A DNA stretch of 64,000 bases from positions 1 through 64,000 of the forward strand of contig NZ_JBHUJX010000036.1 of NCBI RefSeq assembly GCF_042683745.1. The letters run 5' to 3'. The stretch comes from Pseudoneobacillus sp042683745 (GTDB lineage: Bacteria; Bacillota; Bacilli; Bacillales; Cytobacillaceae). Under the pieces are notes generated by a model. That model was not told the DNA's origin and searched no databases. It worked only from the letters and a program-made list of their open reading frames with translations. The position numbers and the translations under genes are program-made. Position 1 is the first letter of the stretch. Each line of letters opens with the position of its first letter. Below are positions 28,109 to 36,226 of the stretch, one piece after another.

Positions 28109-29653
28109 ATGAAGTGGTTTATGGCTAGTTTGAAGAAGACGGCGATTTGGATTACGCTCTTGGCGATTGTGTTGAAGCTTTCGGGTTTTTTGCGGGAGAG
28201 TGTGATGGCGAGGCAGTTTGGTGCGAATGATCTGACTGACGGCTATAACTTGGCTTTTCCGTTTATTACTTTAGTTTTAGCGATGATTTCCGGTGGCTTT
28301 AACAACGTCTTTTTACCTATGTATGTCAAAAATCGAAAAGATTCACCGAAGGAAACGGAACGAAATGCCAATGGGGTCATGAATGCGACTGTTCTCCTAT
28401 TCATTGTTGTTTCTCTCTTAGGCTATTTTTTCGCAGGCGACTTAGCAAAATTGATTTATGGAAATATGACGCCGAAGACAGAGGAAATCGCTGTTGACCT
28501 GACGCAATTTTTCTTTTTGTTTATGAGTGTCATTGCGTTAAATGGAATTTTAGAATCGTATTTGCAAGGCAGACGCGTATTTGTACCGTCACAAATTTCG
28601 AAGCTCGTTGCCACGTTAATGGGTGCCGTTTTCGCCCTGTTTTTCTCCGAACAATGGGGAATTTACAGCTTAGCTTACGGGTTTATTTTCGGAACCTTAT
28701 TAGGAACGATTATTCAATTCATCTATTTATTTAAAACGGGGTACCGCTGGGAGCCAACCATACGTGTGGAAAAAGCATTCCGCAGCGCCTTTCTTGTTTT
28801 ACTAGTCCCGTCACTATTAAATTCAGTTGTCGGCCAAATTAATATGTTCGTGAATAAAAGCTTTGCCAGTGGCATTGGTGATGGCGCCGTTACGTATTTG
28901 AATAATGCGTCCCTACTCGTCAGCATTCCGCAGGCGATTTACGCAACCACTGTGGCAGCGATTATTTTCACTTTATTATCAGAGCAAGTGGATGACCATA
29001 AGAAGTTTCAGCAAACGGTGTTTATGGGGATGCAAATTTCCCTCGTTACCTTAATGCCGATCGCGGTTGGACTCCTACTTGTCGGTGAAGAAGCGATTTC
29101 ATTTGTTTATGAGCGTGGGAAATATACACCAGAAGATACGCATAATGCCTATTTAGCGCTTCTCTATTATTTGCCGATGATCGTTACCCAAGGGATGCAG
29201 TACATCGTGTCAAAATCGATGTATGCCCGCGGTAAGACGGCGATTGTCTTCCGAATTAGTGTCACAACTATTGCCTTGAATTTGATTTTCAACTGGCTGC
29301 TCGTCGATCGATTTGGCTACCCGGGTCTTGCGTTAACGAGCTCGCTCGTTTCAGTATATTACTTAGCCGTTTCCACGTTTGTCGTCTATAAAGACTTCGA
29401 TCGCGAAGAACGGTTCAGACTGGCGAAGTTATTCTTGCGGGTGCTTGTGCCATCTGTCATCATGGCTGTTCCAATCTATTTACTAAAAGCCTTCACACCC
29501 ATTTCCGAATGGTATTCGTTATGGCAGTTGGCCATCCTCGTTCCACTAGGAGTAATTTTTTACGCTGGCGGCATTTATGTTTTTTACAGAGAAGGATTTA
29601 CACAGCTACTGCAAATTGTGAGACGGAAAAAAACTACAAAAGCCACTGTATAA
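28109..29653 (+). CDS. MurJ/MviN-family lipid flippase
   Basis: The 514-residue polytopic protein has about 13-14 membrane segments. The MviN signature is at the N-terminus (LRESVMARQFGANDLTDGYNLAF), followed by FNNVFLPMYVK, and YASKS-like KSMYARGKT in the second half. MurJ-family proteins flip lipid-linked glycans across the membrane: lipid II, or exopolysaccharide precursors in accessory paralogues. Given its place after a GT4 gene and near csaB, it may flip the SCWP precursor. The start is uncertain: ATG 28109 is almost directly preceded by AAAGG, and ATG 28121 four codons later may be better spaced. Confidence 0.88.
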   Translation: MKWFMASLKKTAIWITLLAIVLKLSGFLRESVMARQFGANDLTDGYNLAFPFITLVLAMISGGFNNVFLPMYVKNRKDSPKETERNANGVMNATVLLFIVVSLLGYFFAGDLAKLIYGNMTPKTEEIAVDLTQFFFLFMSVIALNGILESYLQGRRVFVPSQISKLVATLMGAVFALFFSEQWGIYSLAYGFIFGTLLGTIIQFIYLFKTGYRWEPTIRVEKAFRSAFLVLLVPSLLNSVVGQINMFVNKSFASGIGDGAVTYLNNASLLVSIPQAIYATTVAAIIFTLLSEQVDDHKKFQQTVFMGMQISLVTLMPIAVGLLLVGEEAISFVYERGKYTPEDTHNAYLALLYYLPMIVTQGMQYIVSKSMYARGKTAIVFRISVTTIALNLIFNWLLVDRFGYPGLALTSSLVSVYYLAVSTFVVYKDFDREERFRLAKLFLRVLVPSVIMAVPIYLLKAFTPISEWYSLWQLAILVPLGVIFYAGGIYVFYREGFTQLLQIVRRKKTTKATV

Positions 29654-29656
29654 ATT

Positions 29657-29699
29657 AAAAATGGTCCAGAGCACATTCAATGCTCTGGACCATTTTTTT
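29657..29699. terminator. Bidirectional terminator between flippase and subtilase
   Basis: Long stem AAATGGTCCAGAGCA/TGCTCTGGACCATTT with T-rich tails on both strands between convergent genes. Confidence 0.9.
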
Positions 29700-31663
29700 C
29701 ATCTAAACTCCTCTTGACGCGCCTTCGCCAAAAACACAGCATATGTCGCACGATTCATCGTCTCACTAGGCCTAAACGTACCATCCGGATATCCCTCAGT
29801 AATCTGCGCTCCTGCCAGCTCAAGAATTTCTTTATAGCCTGCCATCCCGCTTTTCACATCGCTAAAACGTACATCCTTCACATTCGCAAACTCGTATGCC
29901 CGCGCTAACAAAATCGCCATTTCCGCACGGGTGACTGGCTGCTCTGGATGGAACGTCCCATCAAGGCGCCCTTTAATGATCCCCAAGTCAGCAGCTGACT
30001 CAATGTATCCCGACGCAAAGCTCGCAGCACCAACATCCTTAAAGCGCGAAGGTCGAGCCGTTCCAGACAAATTCAGCGCTCTCCCTAACATCGTCACTGC
30101 TTCCGCCCTCGTTACGAGCTGACCAGGCTTAATCTTATTTTCCCCATAGCCATTGATCACTTTTTCCGAATATAAATACGTTAAATAACGATTATACCAA
30201 GCTTCATTACTCATGTCGGAAAAATAAGGACCCGCTACATCCACCTCAATCGAAATCTCCACATCACGATTTTCCACACCGTATTCAACGGGATGAACTC
30301 TATAAGAAACAGGCCCTTGACCTGCATAATCCACCACCGAAGCGTCCGATGATTTCTCCATAATCAATCGATCAAAGCGATAAAGATTATAAGCTTCATA
30401 TTTTTCAAGAACAGACTTCAGATTTAGACGAATCGTTCCCTTATCATCAGCTGTATACGTAACTGGCAATTCCTCACTCGAATCCACGGTCGTATCCGCT
30501 TGCGCCAACCCTGCACCATAGAAGGAATCCTTTCCAGGCACACCTAAATCCTTCGCATTCATTTCTAGCTTCTTGCGAATTTCAATATTCGAAGCATCTG
30601 GATATTTCTCCATATATAGCGCTGCCAAGCCTGCTACATGCGGTGCCGCCATTGACGTACCTCGCATCGTTCCATATCCGCCACCCGAAACCGTACTATA
30701 AATCGCGTCCCCAGGTGCAGCCAGCTCCACTTCCTCTCCCGTTGATGAGGTCGGAATTCTGACATTGAACTGATTCGTTGCCGCCACCGCAATGACACTT
30801 GGAAACTTCGCCGGATACTGAACCGTATTTCCATAACCTGAAGCTGTCCCGACATTACCAGCAGCCGCAATCACGAGAATGCCGCTCTTATACGCCTTAT
30901 CGACCATTTGCTTAATGCCATAATCCTCATAAGGTGTCGTCAAACTTAAATTAATAATATCCATCTGATGATCAATCGCCCACTGAATACCCGCCATAAT
31001 CGTCGTCGACGTCCCAGTCCCTTCATCATCCAACGACTTCACCGCATAAATCTCAGCCTCTGGCGCAATTCCGACAACCCCTATTCCGTTGTCCTGGGCC
31101 GCAATAATCCCAGCCACATGCGTCCCGTGACCCTCCTCATCATCATACGAGCGGTCACAAGCACCAATCTCATCAAGGACACACTTTCCGCCCTTCACCG
31201 CCAAATCCGGGTGATCCATATCCACACCCGTATCAATCACCGCCACCTTCACCCCTTTACCCGTAAGAGTCGATGGCTCCTTCGCCTGCAAATTCAAATT
31301 CGAATGCCCCCACGGCACACTCTGCCCCTGCACTTCCACCTTATTTTCTTTCACTATTTTTTGAAAAAAAGGCAATCGTTTTAGCTCCACCACCTCGTTT
31401 GGGCCAGCCTCGACCGTCGCGGCCTTGATCAAGGGGAACTCTTGAATCACCTTTCCACCTAAATCCTCGATCGCCTTCGTGTCCACTTCTTTTTCAAAAA
31501 AAACAATATAGCGAGCGGACTTCTCTAAATCACCGCTATCTTGTACAGAATTAGATTCCAAAACAATATGTTCCTGCTCGGTCCCTGATTCCGCCTGTAT
31601 CGATACCGGCAACATGCCGAAAAATAAACCTAAAATGAGGAGTGCTGATAACCATTTATTCAT
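29699..31663 (-). CDS. SLH-anchored subtilisin-like serine protease
   Basis: About 654 residues. A signal peptide (MNKWLSALLILGLFFGMLPVSIQAE) is followed by an inhibitor-I9-type propeptide (RYIVFFEKEVDTKAIEDLGG). The S8 catalytic domain (about 120-380) has Asp in VAVIDTGVDMDHPDL, His in GHGTHVAGIIA and Ser in GTSMAAPHVAGLAALY. A beta domain comes next, then three C-terminal SLH domains (LVTRAEAVTMLGRAL, PVTRAEMAILLARAY, TMNRATYAVFLAKA). The start is placed at ATG 31663 because GGGAGAC precedes it; the ten upstream in-frame codons lack support. It is a surface-displayed protease. A fold-back element lies 19 bp upstream of the start, probably inside the mRNA leader. Confidence 0.9.
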   Translation of the reverse strand: MNKWLSALLILGLFFGMLPVSIQAESGTEQEHIVLESNSVQDSGDLEKSARYIVFFEKEVDTKAIEDLGGKVIQEFPLIKAATVEAGPNEVVELKRLPFFQKIVKENKVEVQGQSVPWGHSNLNLQAKEPSTLTGKGVKVAVIDTGVDMDHPDLAVKGGKCVLDEIGACDRSYDDEEGHGTHVAGIIAAQDNGIGVVGIAPEAEIYAVKSLDDEGTGTSTTIMAGIQWAIDHQMDIINLSLTTPYEDYGIKQMVDKAYKSGILVIAAAGNVGTASGYGNTVQYPAKFPSVIAVAATNQFNVRIPTSSTGEEVELAAPGDAIYSTVSGGGYGTMRGTSMAAPHVAGLAALYMEKYPDASNIEIRKKLEMNAKDLGVPGKDSFYGAGLAQADTTVDSSEELPVTYTADDKGTIRLNLKSVLEKYEAYNLYRFDRLIMEKSSDASVVDYAGQGPVSYRVHPVEYGVENRDVEISIEVDVAGPYFSDMSNEAWYNRYLTYLYSEKVINGYGENKIKPGQLVTRAEAVTMLGRALNLSGTARPSRFKDVGAASFASGYIESAADLGIIKGRLDGTFHPEQPVTRAEMAILLARAYEFANVKDVRFSDVKSGMAGYKEILELAGAQITEGYPDGTFRPSETMNRATYAVFLAKARQEEFR

Positions 31664-31681
31664 GCTGAAGTCTCCCTTATA

Positions 31682-31803
31682 AGAAAAGCGCAAGGCGCCC
31701 GCCTATCGGCGACAAGCAAATGCTTCACAGCCATCAAAGTCGTACTTTGAATTTGCATGGCTGTGAACATTTGACCTCGAGCCGATGGCGCCTGGAGCTA
31801 GAC
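31682..31803 (+). repeat. Fold-back hairpin element, copy 2
   Basis: Outer helix GGCGCC/GGCGCC, middle helix ATCGGC/GCCGAT (versus AGCCCC/GGGGCT in copies 1, 3 and 4), CAAATG/CATTTG, inner stem CACAGCCAT/ATGGCTGTG. It lies in the presumed leader of the subtilase gene, antisense to it. Confidence 0.88.
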
Positions 31804-31847
31804 AATTTTCAAAGTCATAAAACGTTATACATTCTTATCTTTAAAAA

Positions 31848-31874
31848 TAGGAGTCTATAAAAACTAGACTCCTT
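31848..31874 (-). terminator. Terminator of the amidase gene
   Basis: Minus-strand stem GGAGTCTA/TAGACTCC then TATTTTT, 40 bp past the amidase stop. Confidence 0.8.
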
Positions 31875-31913
31875 CATTTTAATAGATATTCATTTTAAAA
31901 GGTACTTTAAAAT

Positions 31914-33323
31914 CTATTCCTCACTTGCTAAATTTTGATAATCGTAATATTCTTCGACGTCATACCCTTTCGATTGGTAGTAATCGAGAATTCCGAAATA
32001 AATAGCTTCTGCCGCCTTTTTTCGCCATTCTGGAGATTTTAAATACTCATTATCCGTCGCTCGGTCGATGAAACCAAGTTCTACAAGTACAGCTGGCATC
32101 GTGTTTTCACGAAGAACATGTAAGTCTCCGTTTTTAATCCCGCGGTCTGGTAGATTCCAAGCCTGAACCATTCGTTCTTGAATGAAGGAAGCTAAAAGAC
32201 TGCTGTCTTCCCAATTCGGATTTACTGCAGCAGAACGATAGTAAAACGTTTCTGTCCCCGATGCTTTTCCGTTGGAAGCATTGGCGTGAATACTAATGAA
32301 GGCATTGGCCTTTGCCGCCTTCGCCATACTCACACGATCTCGTAGTGAAGGGAAAACATCAGTCTCTCGAGTAAGCTTGATTTGAATTGGCGTATTTTTC
32401 AACAGTGTTTGTACCTCTAGGGCAGTATCTAAAACAACATTTTTTTCAAGTAAGCCAAATCCGATTGCTCCCGGGTCCGTTCCCCCATGTCCAGGGTCAA
32501 TCATAACCACTTGGGAGCTTAAGGATTGATCTATTGGTGGGGTAGTTGTGGAACTTTCTACTAAATAATCCCGATGGACAAGTCCTTCCACATGTTCCGC
32601 TTTGATATACGTCCAGCTTCCTACGTCATAGGCTGTCTCGACTTTCGTTCCTGGAAGAAGCTCGCCGACCTTTTGAAAGCTAGTCGAAGGTCCTGTTCGA
32701 ACATTCAGATGGTCACTTGCTTTCACATATCGCTCTCCACTAAAGGTAATATCTGTGATCGAACGTAATTGATAATTGATCGCTCTTGCTAAAAATACAG
32801 CAAAGTCGGCACGCTTTATATTTAAGCTATAGCCGAAGTCAGTTGAGGAAATTCCTGAAGCAATTCCTCTTGTCTTCAATTCGTTAGCCGCTTCAATCTC
32901 TGTTGCTTGGCCTTCATATCTAAAAGCCCGACTGATAAAAAGAGCCATTTCTCCCCTTTTAATCGGCTGGTTTGGATGAAAGGTGCCCGATTCGGTAATA
33001 ATATGTTTTTCCACGGCTGACTGGATATAACCTGAAGCAAAGGTATTCATTGGAACATCTGAAAAATCAGTCACTCGCTTCGTTCCGTTTAAGTCGATCG
33101 CCCGTCCAAGCATCGCTATCGCTTCCGCCCGTGTCACTTCACGATATGGGTAGAAATTGCTTCCATCCCCTTGGACAATCTTCCCTTCTGTCAAATAAGC
33201 AATCTCCTTATACGCACGAAAATCCGTTGCCACATCCCGAAAGGTAACAGCAGCCTCGGATTTCAAACCCGACAACGGAAATAACAACAAAACTATTAAA
33301 CTCACAAAAAATATTCTCCTCAC
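31914..33323 (-). CDS. SLH- and SH3-containing N-acetylmuramoyl-L-alanine amidase
   Basis: The 469-residue protein has a signal peptide to about residue 24 (KSEAAV) and three N-terminal SLH domains (VTRAEAIAMLGRAI, PIKRGEMALFISRAF, NIKRADFAVFLARAI). An SH3b domain is at about 200-260 (VKASDHLNVRTGPSTSF). The zinc-dependent Amidase_3 domain (about 272-455) has VMIDPGHGGTDPGAIG, LLEKNVVLDTAL, FISIHANAS and AVLVELGFI (the zinc-ligand and catalytic Glu region). It cuts the MurNAc-L-Ala bond while bound to SCWP, and the domain order matches several Bacillus SLH amidases. It is the upstream neighbour of the subtilase on the same strand, but a terminator and a fold-back element separate them. Confidence 0.92.
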   Translation of the reverse strand: MRRIFFVSLIVLLLFPLSGLKSEAAVTFRDVATDFRAYKEIAYLTEGKIVQGDGSNFYPYREVTRAEAIAMLGRAIDLNGTKRVTDFSDVPMNTFASGYIQSAVEKHIITESGTFHPNQPIKRGEMALFISRAFRYEGQATEIEAANELKTRGIASGISSTDFGYSLNIKRADFAVFLARAINYQLRSITDITFSGERYVKASDHLNVRTGPSTSFQKVGELLPGTKVETAYDVGSWTYIKAEHVEGLVHRDYLVESSTTTPPIDQSLSSQVVMIDPGHGGTDPGAIGFGLLEKNVVLDTALEVQTLLKNTPIQIKLTRETDVFPSLRDRVSMAKAAKANAFISIHANASNGKASGTETFYYRSAAVNPNWEDSSLLASFIQERMVQAWNLPDRGIKNGDLHVLRENTMPAVLVELGFIDRATDNEYLKSPEWRKKAAEAIYFGILDYYQSKGYDVEEYYDYQNLASEE

Positions 33324-33428
33324 AACTGCTTGTCCCTCCTACTTTACATTTTTCTACATTGTAGCATTAATCATACGACACGTTCCACCCGAAACCTGTC
33401 GAAATTGGAAAATAGGAGATTGGTAGGA

Positions 33429-33551
33429 AGAAAAGCGCAAGCGCCTTGATCAGCCCCGACAAGCAAATGCCGTCCCAAAGGGGAGGTTTGCTCTTTAACC
33501 TCATCTTTGGGGCGCCATTTGACCTCGAGGGGCTAGGCGCTGGAGCTGGAC
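33429..33551 (+). repeat. Fold-back hairpin element, copy 3
   Basis: Outer AGCGCC/GGCGCT, middle AGCCCC/GGGGCT, CAAATG/CATTTG, inner stem CGTCCCAAAG/CTTTGGGGCG with GAGGTT/AACCTC. It lies between the nucleotidase terminator and the amidase upstream region. Confidence 0.88.
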
Positions 33552-33585
33552 AATTTTCGAAGTCCAAAAAAGTTATATTATTGAA

Positions 33586-33617
33586 AAAAGGCCAAGAGCG
33601 ATGCTCTCAACCTTTTT
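33586..33617 (-). terminator. Terminator of the 5'-nucleotidase gene
   Basis: Minus-strand hairpin GAGAGC/GCTCTT within AGGTTGAGAGC...GGCCT, followed by six T's, at the gene's 3' end. Confidence 0.7.
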
Positions 33618-33622
33618 ATCTA

Positions 33623-35803
33623 TTATTGTTTTTTGGGTTGTAAAAATAAGCCCACTACTTTTGCTGCTTCGGCACGAGTCGTTGTGTTGCTTGGTTTGAA
33701 TTGTGTTCCTGCTGCGTCAAAGCCGTTAACAAAGCCAAGTTCCCCAGCAGAAGCGACTGCGTTTTTCATTTCTTCATTTAAGCCACCGATGTCAGTGAAA
33801 GTAGTTTCCTTCGCTTTGTATTCCGTTTTGTTCTTTAAATTGTAGGCACGAACTAACATCGTTGCCATTTCTGCACGTGTAATTGGCTTTAATGGTTCAA
33901 ATGTCGTGTCTGTTTTACCAGATACAATCCCGTTTGCTGCTGCAGCTGCTACTTCTGCTTTTACGGTTGCAGATAGATTACCTAAATCAGTAAATTTACT
34001 AGTTTCAGATGTTGTTAATCCTAGAGAACGAACAAGCATGGAAGCAAATTGTGAACGTGATACATTTTTACCTGGAGAGAAGGTTGTTGCACTTGTACCC
34101 GTTACAATTTCAAGCTCCTGAAGCTGTTTAATATACTCAGCTGACCACGATCCAGCTTTCACATCCGTAAATGCAGGATACGTTACAGTTACTTCACTAA
34201 TACGACCTTCTGCTTTATATTCGATAGGCCCTTTTAATGATTTTACATAATCGATAGATGCTTGAAGATCGTCAACGCCCTGTTCAAACTTAAATCCAGC
34301 TAATTCGCCAATACGGTATTTCGCGTTTCCGTACATATAGTTGTTTACAACCACCGTGTACTCTTTGCTTTCATCAATTTTCTTACCGTCCGGGAACATG
34401 ATATCGACAATTTTATTTGTTTTACCATTCCAAGTGTACTTGAAACCTGCGATTTGGAAGTCTAATCCTTTAACTGGGTCAATTTGTGCATTTAAAACGG
34501 TTCTTAATTCCGCACCTGTTAAGCTGACTTTGTTAAGTGTGTTTCCAAATGGCTGCACCGTGAATAGGTCACCTAATGTGATCGGCCCTTTGTCGATACC
34601 CGCACGTACGCCTCCACCATTCATAAGAGCGAAGTCAGCATTCATAGATGCTTTCATGCCATCAGCAATCATATTTCCAATTCCATGGTCACCGACTGGT
34701 CCACGACTCGGATATTTTCCAGTCATCTCAATCGTTGTTTCACCAAAAACTTGCTCTTTAATCGCTTTTACTTCATTTTCATATTTGGTTAAAATCTCTT
34801 TAACTGTTGGATCTGCCTCATAAACATTTTGAAAGACTTGATGAACTTTCGCTTCTTTTTTAACAATATCTCCTGTCGCTGGGTCAATTTCTAAATCCAC
34901 ATCAGAAAAAGCCTTTGCATAAGATTGAGCTTGAACAATTAATTTATTGTCGACTACTTTATTCACTTCTACATGGTTATGAGCCGCAAAAATGACGTCC
35001 ACTGCATCGTCCATTTTTTCTGCCATTGCCCCTGCATCAAATTCGGAATTATTGTTATCTTGCCATGTTGGATTATGAGCTAACACAACGATTGCTTGAA
35101 TGCCTTTATCCTTTAATTCCTTTGCGTACTTATTAATTGCTTCTACTTCATCGGTAATTTGAAGGTTTTCATTTCCAGTTTGAACGATCATCGATGGAGT
35201 TTCTTGAGTCGTTACGCCAATAAAACCAATTTTAGCTCCGCCAATTTCCTTAATCGCATAAGGATCTAAGATTAGCTTTCCAGTCGATTTGTCATACACG
35301 TTTGCCGAGATCATTGGGAAATTAATACCGTCATAGTTCTTTGTTCCTTTCGCATGCTCGCCACCTTTAACCATACGAAGTAATTCTGCTATCCCTTCGT
35401 CAAACTCATGGTTACCAAGTGTTCCCGCATCGAATCCGATCGCCTCTAAAATTTCAATCGTTGGCTCATCTTGGAAAGAAGCGGAAATCAGCGGGCTTCC
35501 TCCAACCATATCCCCGGAATGAACGATTAATGTATTCGGATTTGTTTTTTCAGCTTCTTTTAAATACGCCGCTAAAAATTCAATTCCACCAACTGGCGTT
35601 TCCTTTTTTCCATCTTTATCTAAATCGAAAGATTCTTTATAGTCTAGTTGACCATGTAAGTCATTAACACCTAAAAGTTGCACCTTAATATTGTTCGTTT
35701 CAGCTTGTACAAATGTAGTACTGAATGGCGCTGCAAAAGCCCCGACTGCAAGCGCAGAAGTCAAAGCCACACTAATTAATTGTTTACGGTATTTACGTAA
35801 CAT
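33623..35803 (-). CDS. SLH-anchored 5'-nucleotidase/metallophosphatase
   Basis: The 726-residue protein has a signal peptide to about residue 33 (FVQAE). A calcineurin-like metallophosphatase domain follows (VNDLHGQLDY, VHSGDMVGG, GNHEFDEGI, VLAHNPTW, AAHNHVEVN). The 5'-nucleotidase C-terminal domain (about 330-520, ALMNGGGVRAGI and LFTVQPFGNTLNKV) holds the substrate pocket. Three SLH domains end the protein (VSRSQFASMLVRSL, ITRAEMATMLVRAY, TTRAEAAKVVGLFL). It would hydrolyse extracellular nucleotides or UDP-sugars for phosphate and nucleoside salvage, displayed on the wall. It is monocistronic with its own terminator. The AT-rich upstream region may carry stress or phosphate regulation, but no site is convincing. 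Confidence 0.92.
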   Translation of the reverse strand: MLRKYRKQLISVALTSALAVGAFAAPFSTTFVQAETNNIKVQLLGVNDLHGQLDYKESFDLDKDGKKETPVGGIEFLAAYLKEAEKTNPNTLIVHSGDMVGGSPLISASFQDEPTIEILEAIGFDAGTLGNHEFDEGIAELLRMVKGGEHAKGTKNYDGINFPMISANVYDKSTGKLILDPYAIKEIGGAKIGFIGVTTQETPSMIVQTGNENLQITDEVEAINKYAKELKDKGIQAIVVLAHNPTWQDNNNSEFDAGAMAEKMDDAVDVIFAAHNHVEVNKVVDNKLIVQAQSYAKAFSDVDLEIDPATGDIVKKEAKVHQVFQNVYEADPTVKEILTKYENEVKAIKEQVFGETTIEMTGKYPSRGPVGDHGIGNMIADGMKASMNADFALMNGGGVRAGIDKGPITLGDLFTVQPFGNTLNKVSLTGAELRTVLNAQIDPVKGLDFQIAGFKYTWNGKTNKIVDIMFPDGKKIDESKEYTVVVNNYMYGNAKYRIGELAGFKFEQGVDDLQASIDYVKSLKGPIEYKAEGRISEVTVTYPAFTDVKAGSWSAEYIKQLQELEIVTGTSATTFSPGKNVSRSQFASMLVRSLGLTTSETSKFTDLGNLSATVKAEVAAAAANGIVSGKTDTTFEPLKPITRAEMATMLVRAYNLKNKTEYKAKETTFTDIGGLNEEMKNAVASAGELGFVNGFDAAGTQFKPSNTTTRAEAAKVVGLFLQPKKQ

Positions 35804-35962
35804 TCATTCTACCTCTTTCTTCTAGAAGTTTAGATTTTTTGTCGAACCAAAGACTATTTTAACAGAATATTATTTTAATAGTATAAAAGTACAGAAATTA
35901 ATAACAAATTTAACGGAAATGAAACTATTTTCCTAGAATGTAAATAGATCTAACAAATTCCA

Positions 35963-36142
35963 AAGAAAAGCGCAAGCGCCTTGATCAGCCCCGACAAGCA
36001 AATGCTTCGCCAGCCGGAAAGTCGTTCTTTGACTTTTTGGCTGGCGAACATTTGACCTCGAGGTCGACAAGGGCTCGGGCGTCCTGTCGCATTGTCGACA
36101 CTAGTACATCCTGTACGTCGGGGCTAGGACGCTTGCGCTGGA
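35963..36142 (+). repeat. Fold-back hairpin element, copy 4, with nested palindrome
   Basis: Same helices as copy 3 with inner stem CGCCAGCC/GGCTGGCG. About 60 extra bases split the 3' arm after GACCTCGAG; they form GTCGACAA/TTGTCGAC and GTACATCCTGTAC hairpins of their own. Confidence 0.88.
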
Positions 36143-36186
36143 AAATTTTCGAAGTCCGAAAATGTTATACTTTCTTATCTTTTAAA

Positions 36187-36213
36187 AAAAGAGTAGCGGC
36201 AAGACCCACTACT
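36187..36213 (-). terminator. Terminator of the DUF5667 gene
   Basis: Minus-strand stem AGAGTAG/CTACTCT followed by seven T's, 14 bp past the stop. Confidence 0.8.
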
Positions 36214-36226
36214 CTTTGAAGTACAT

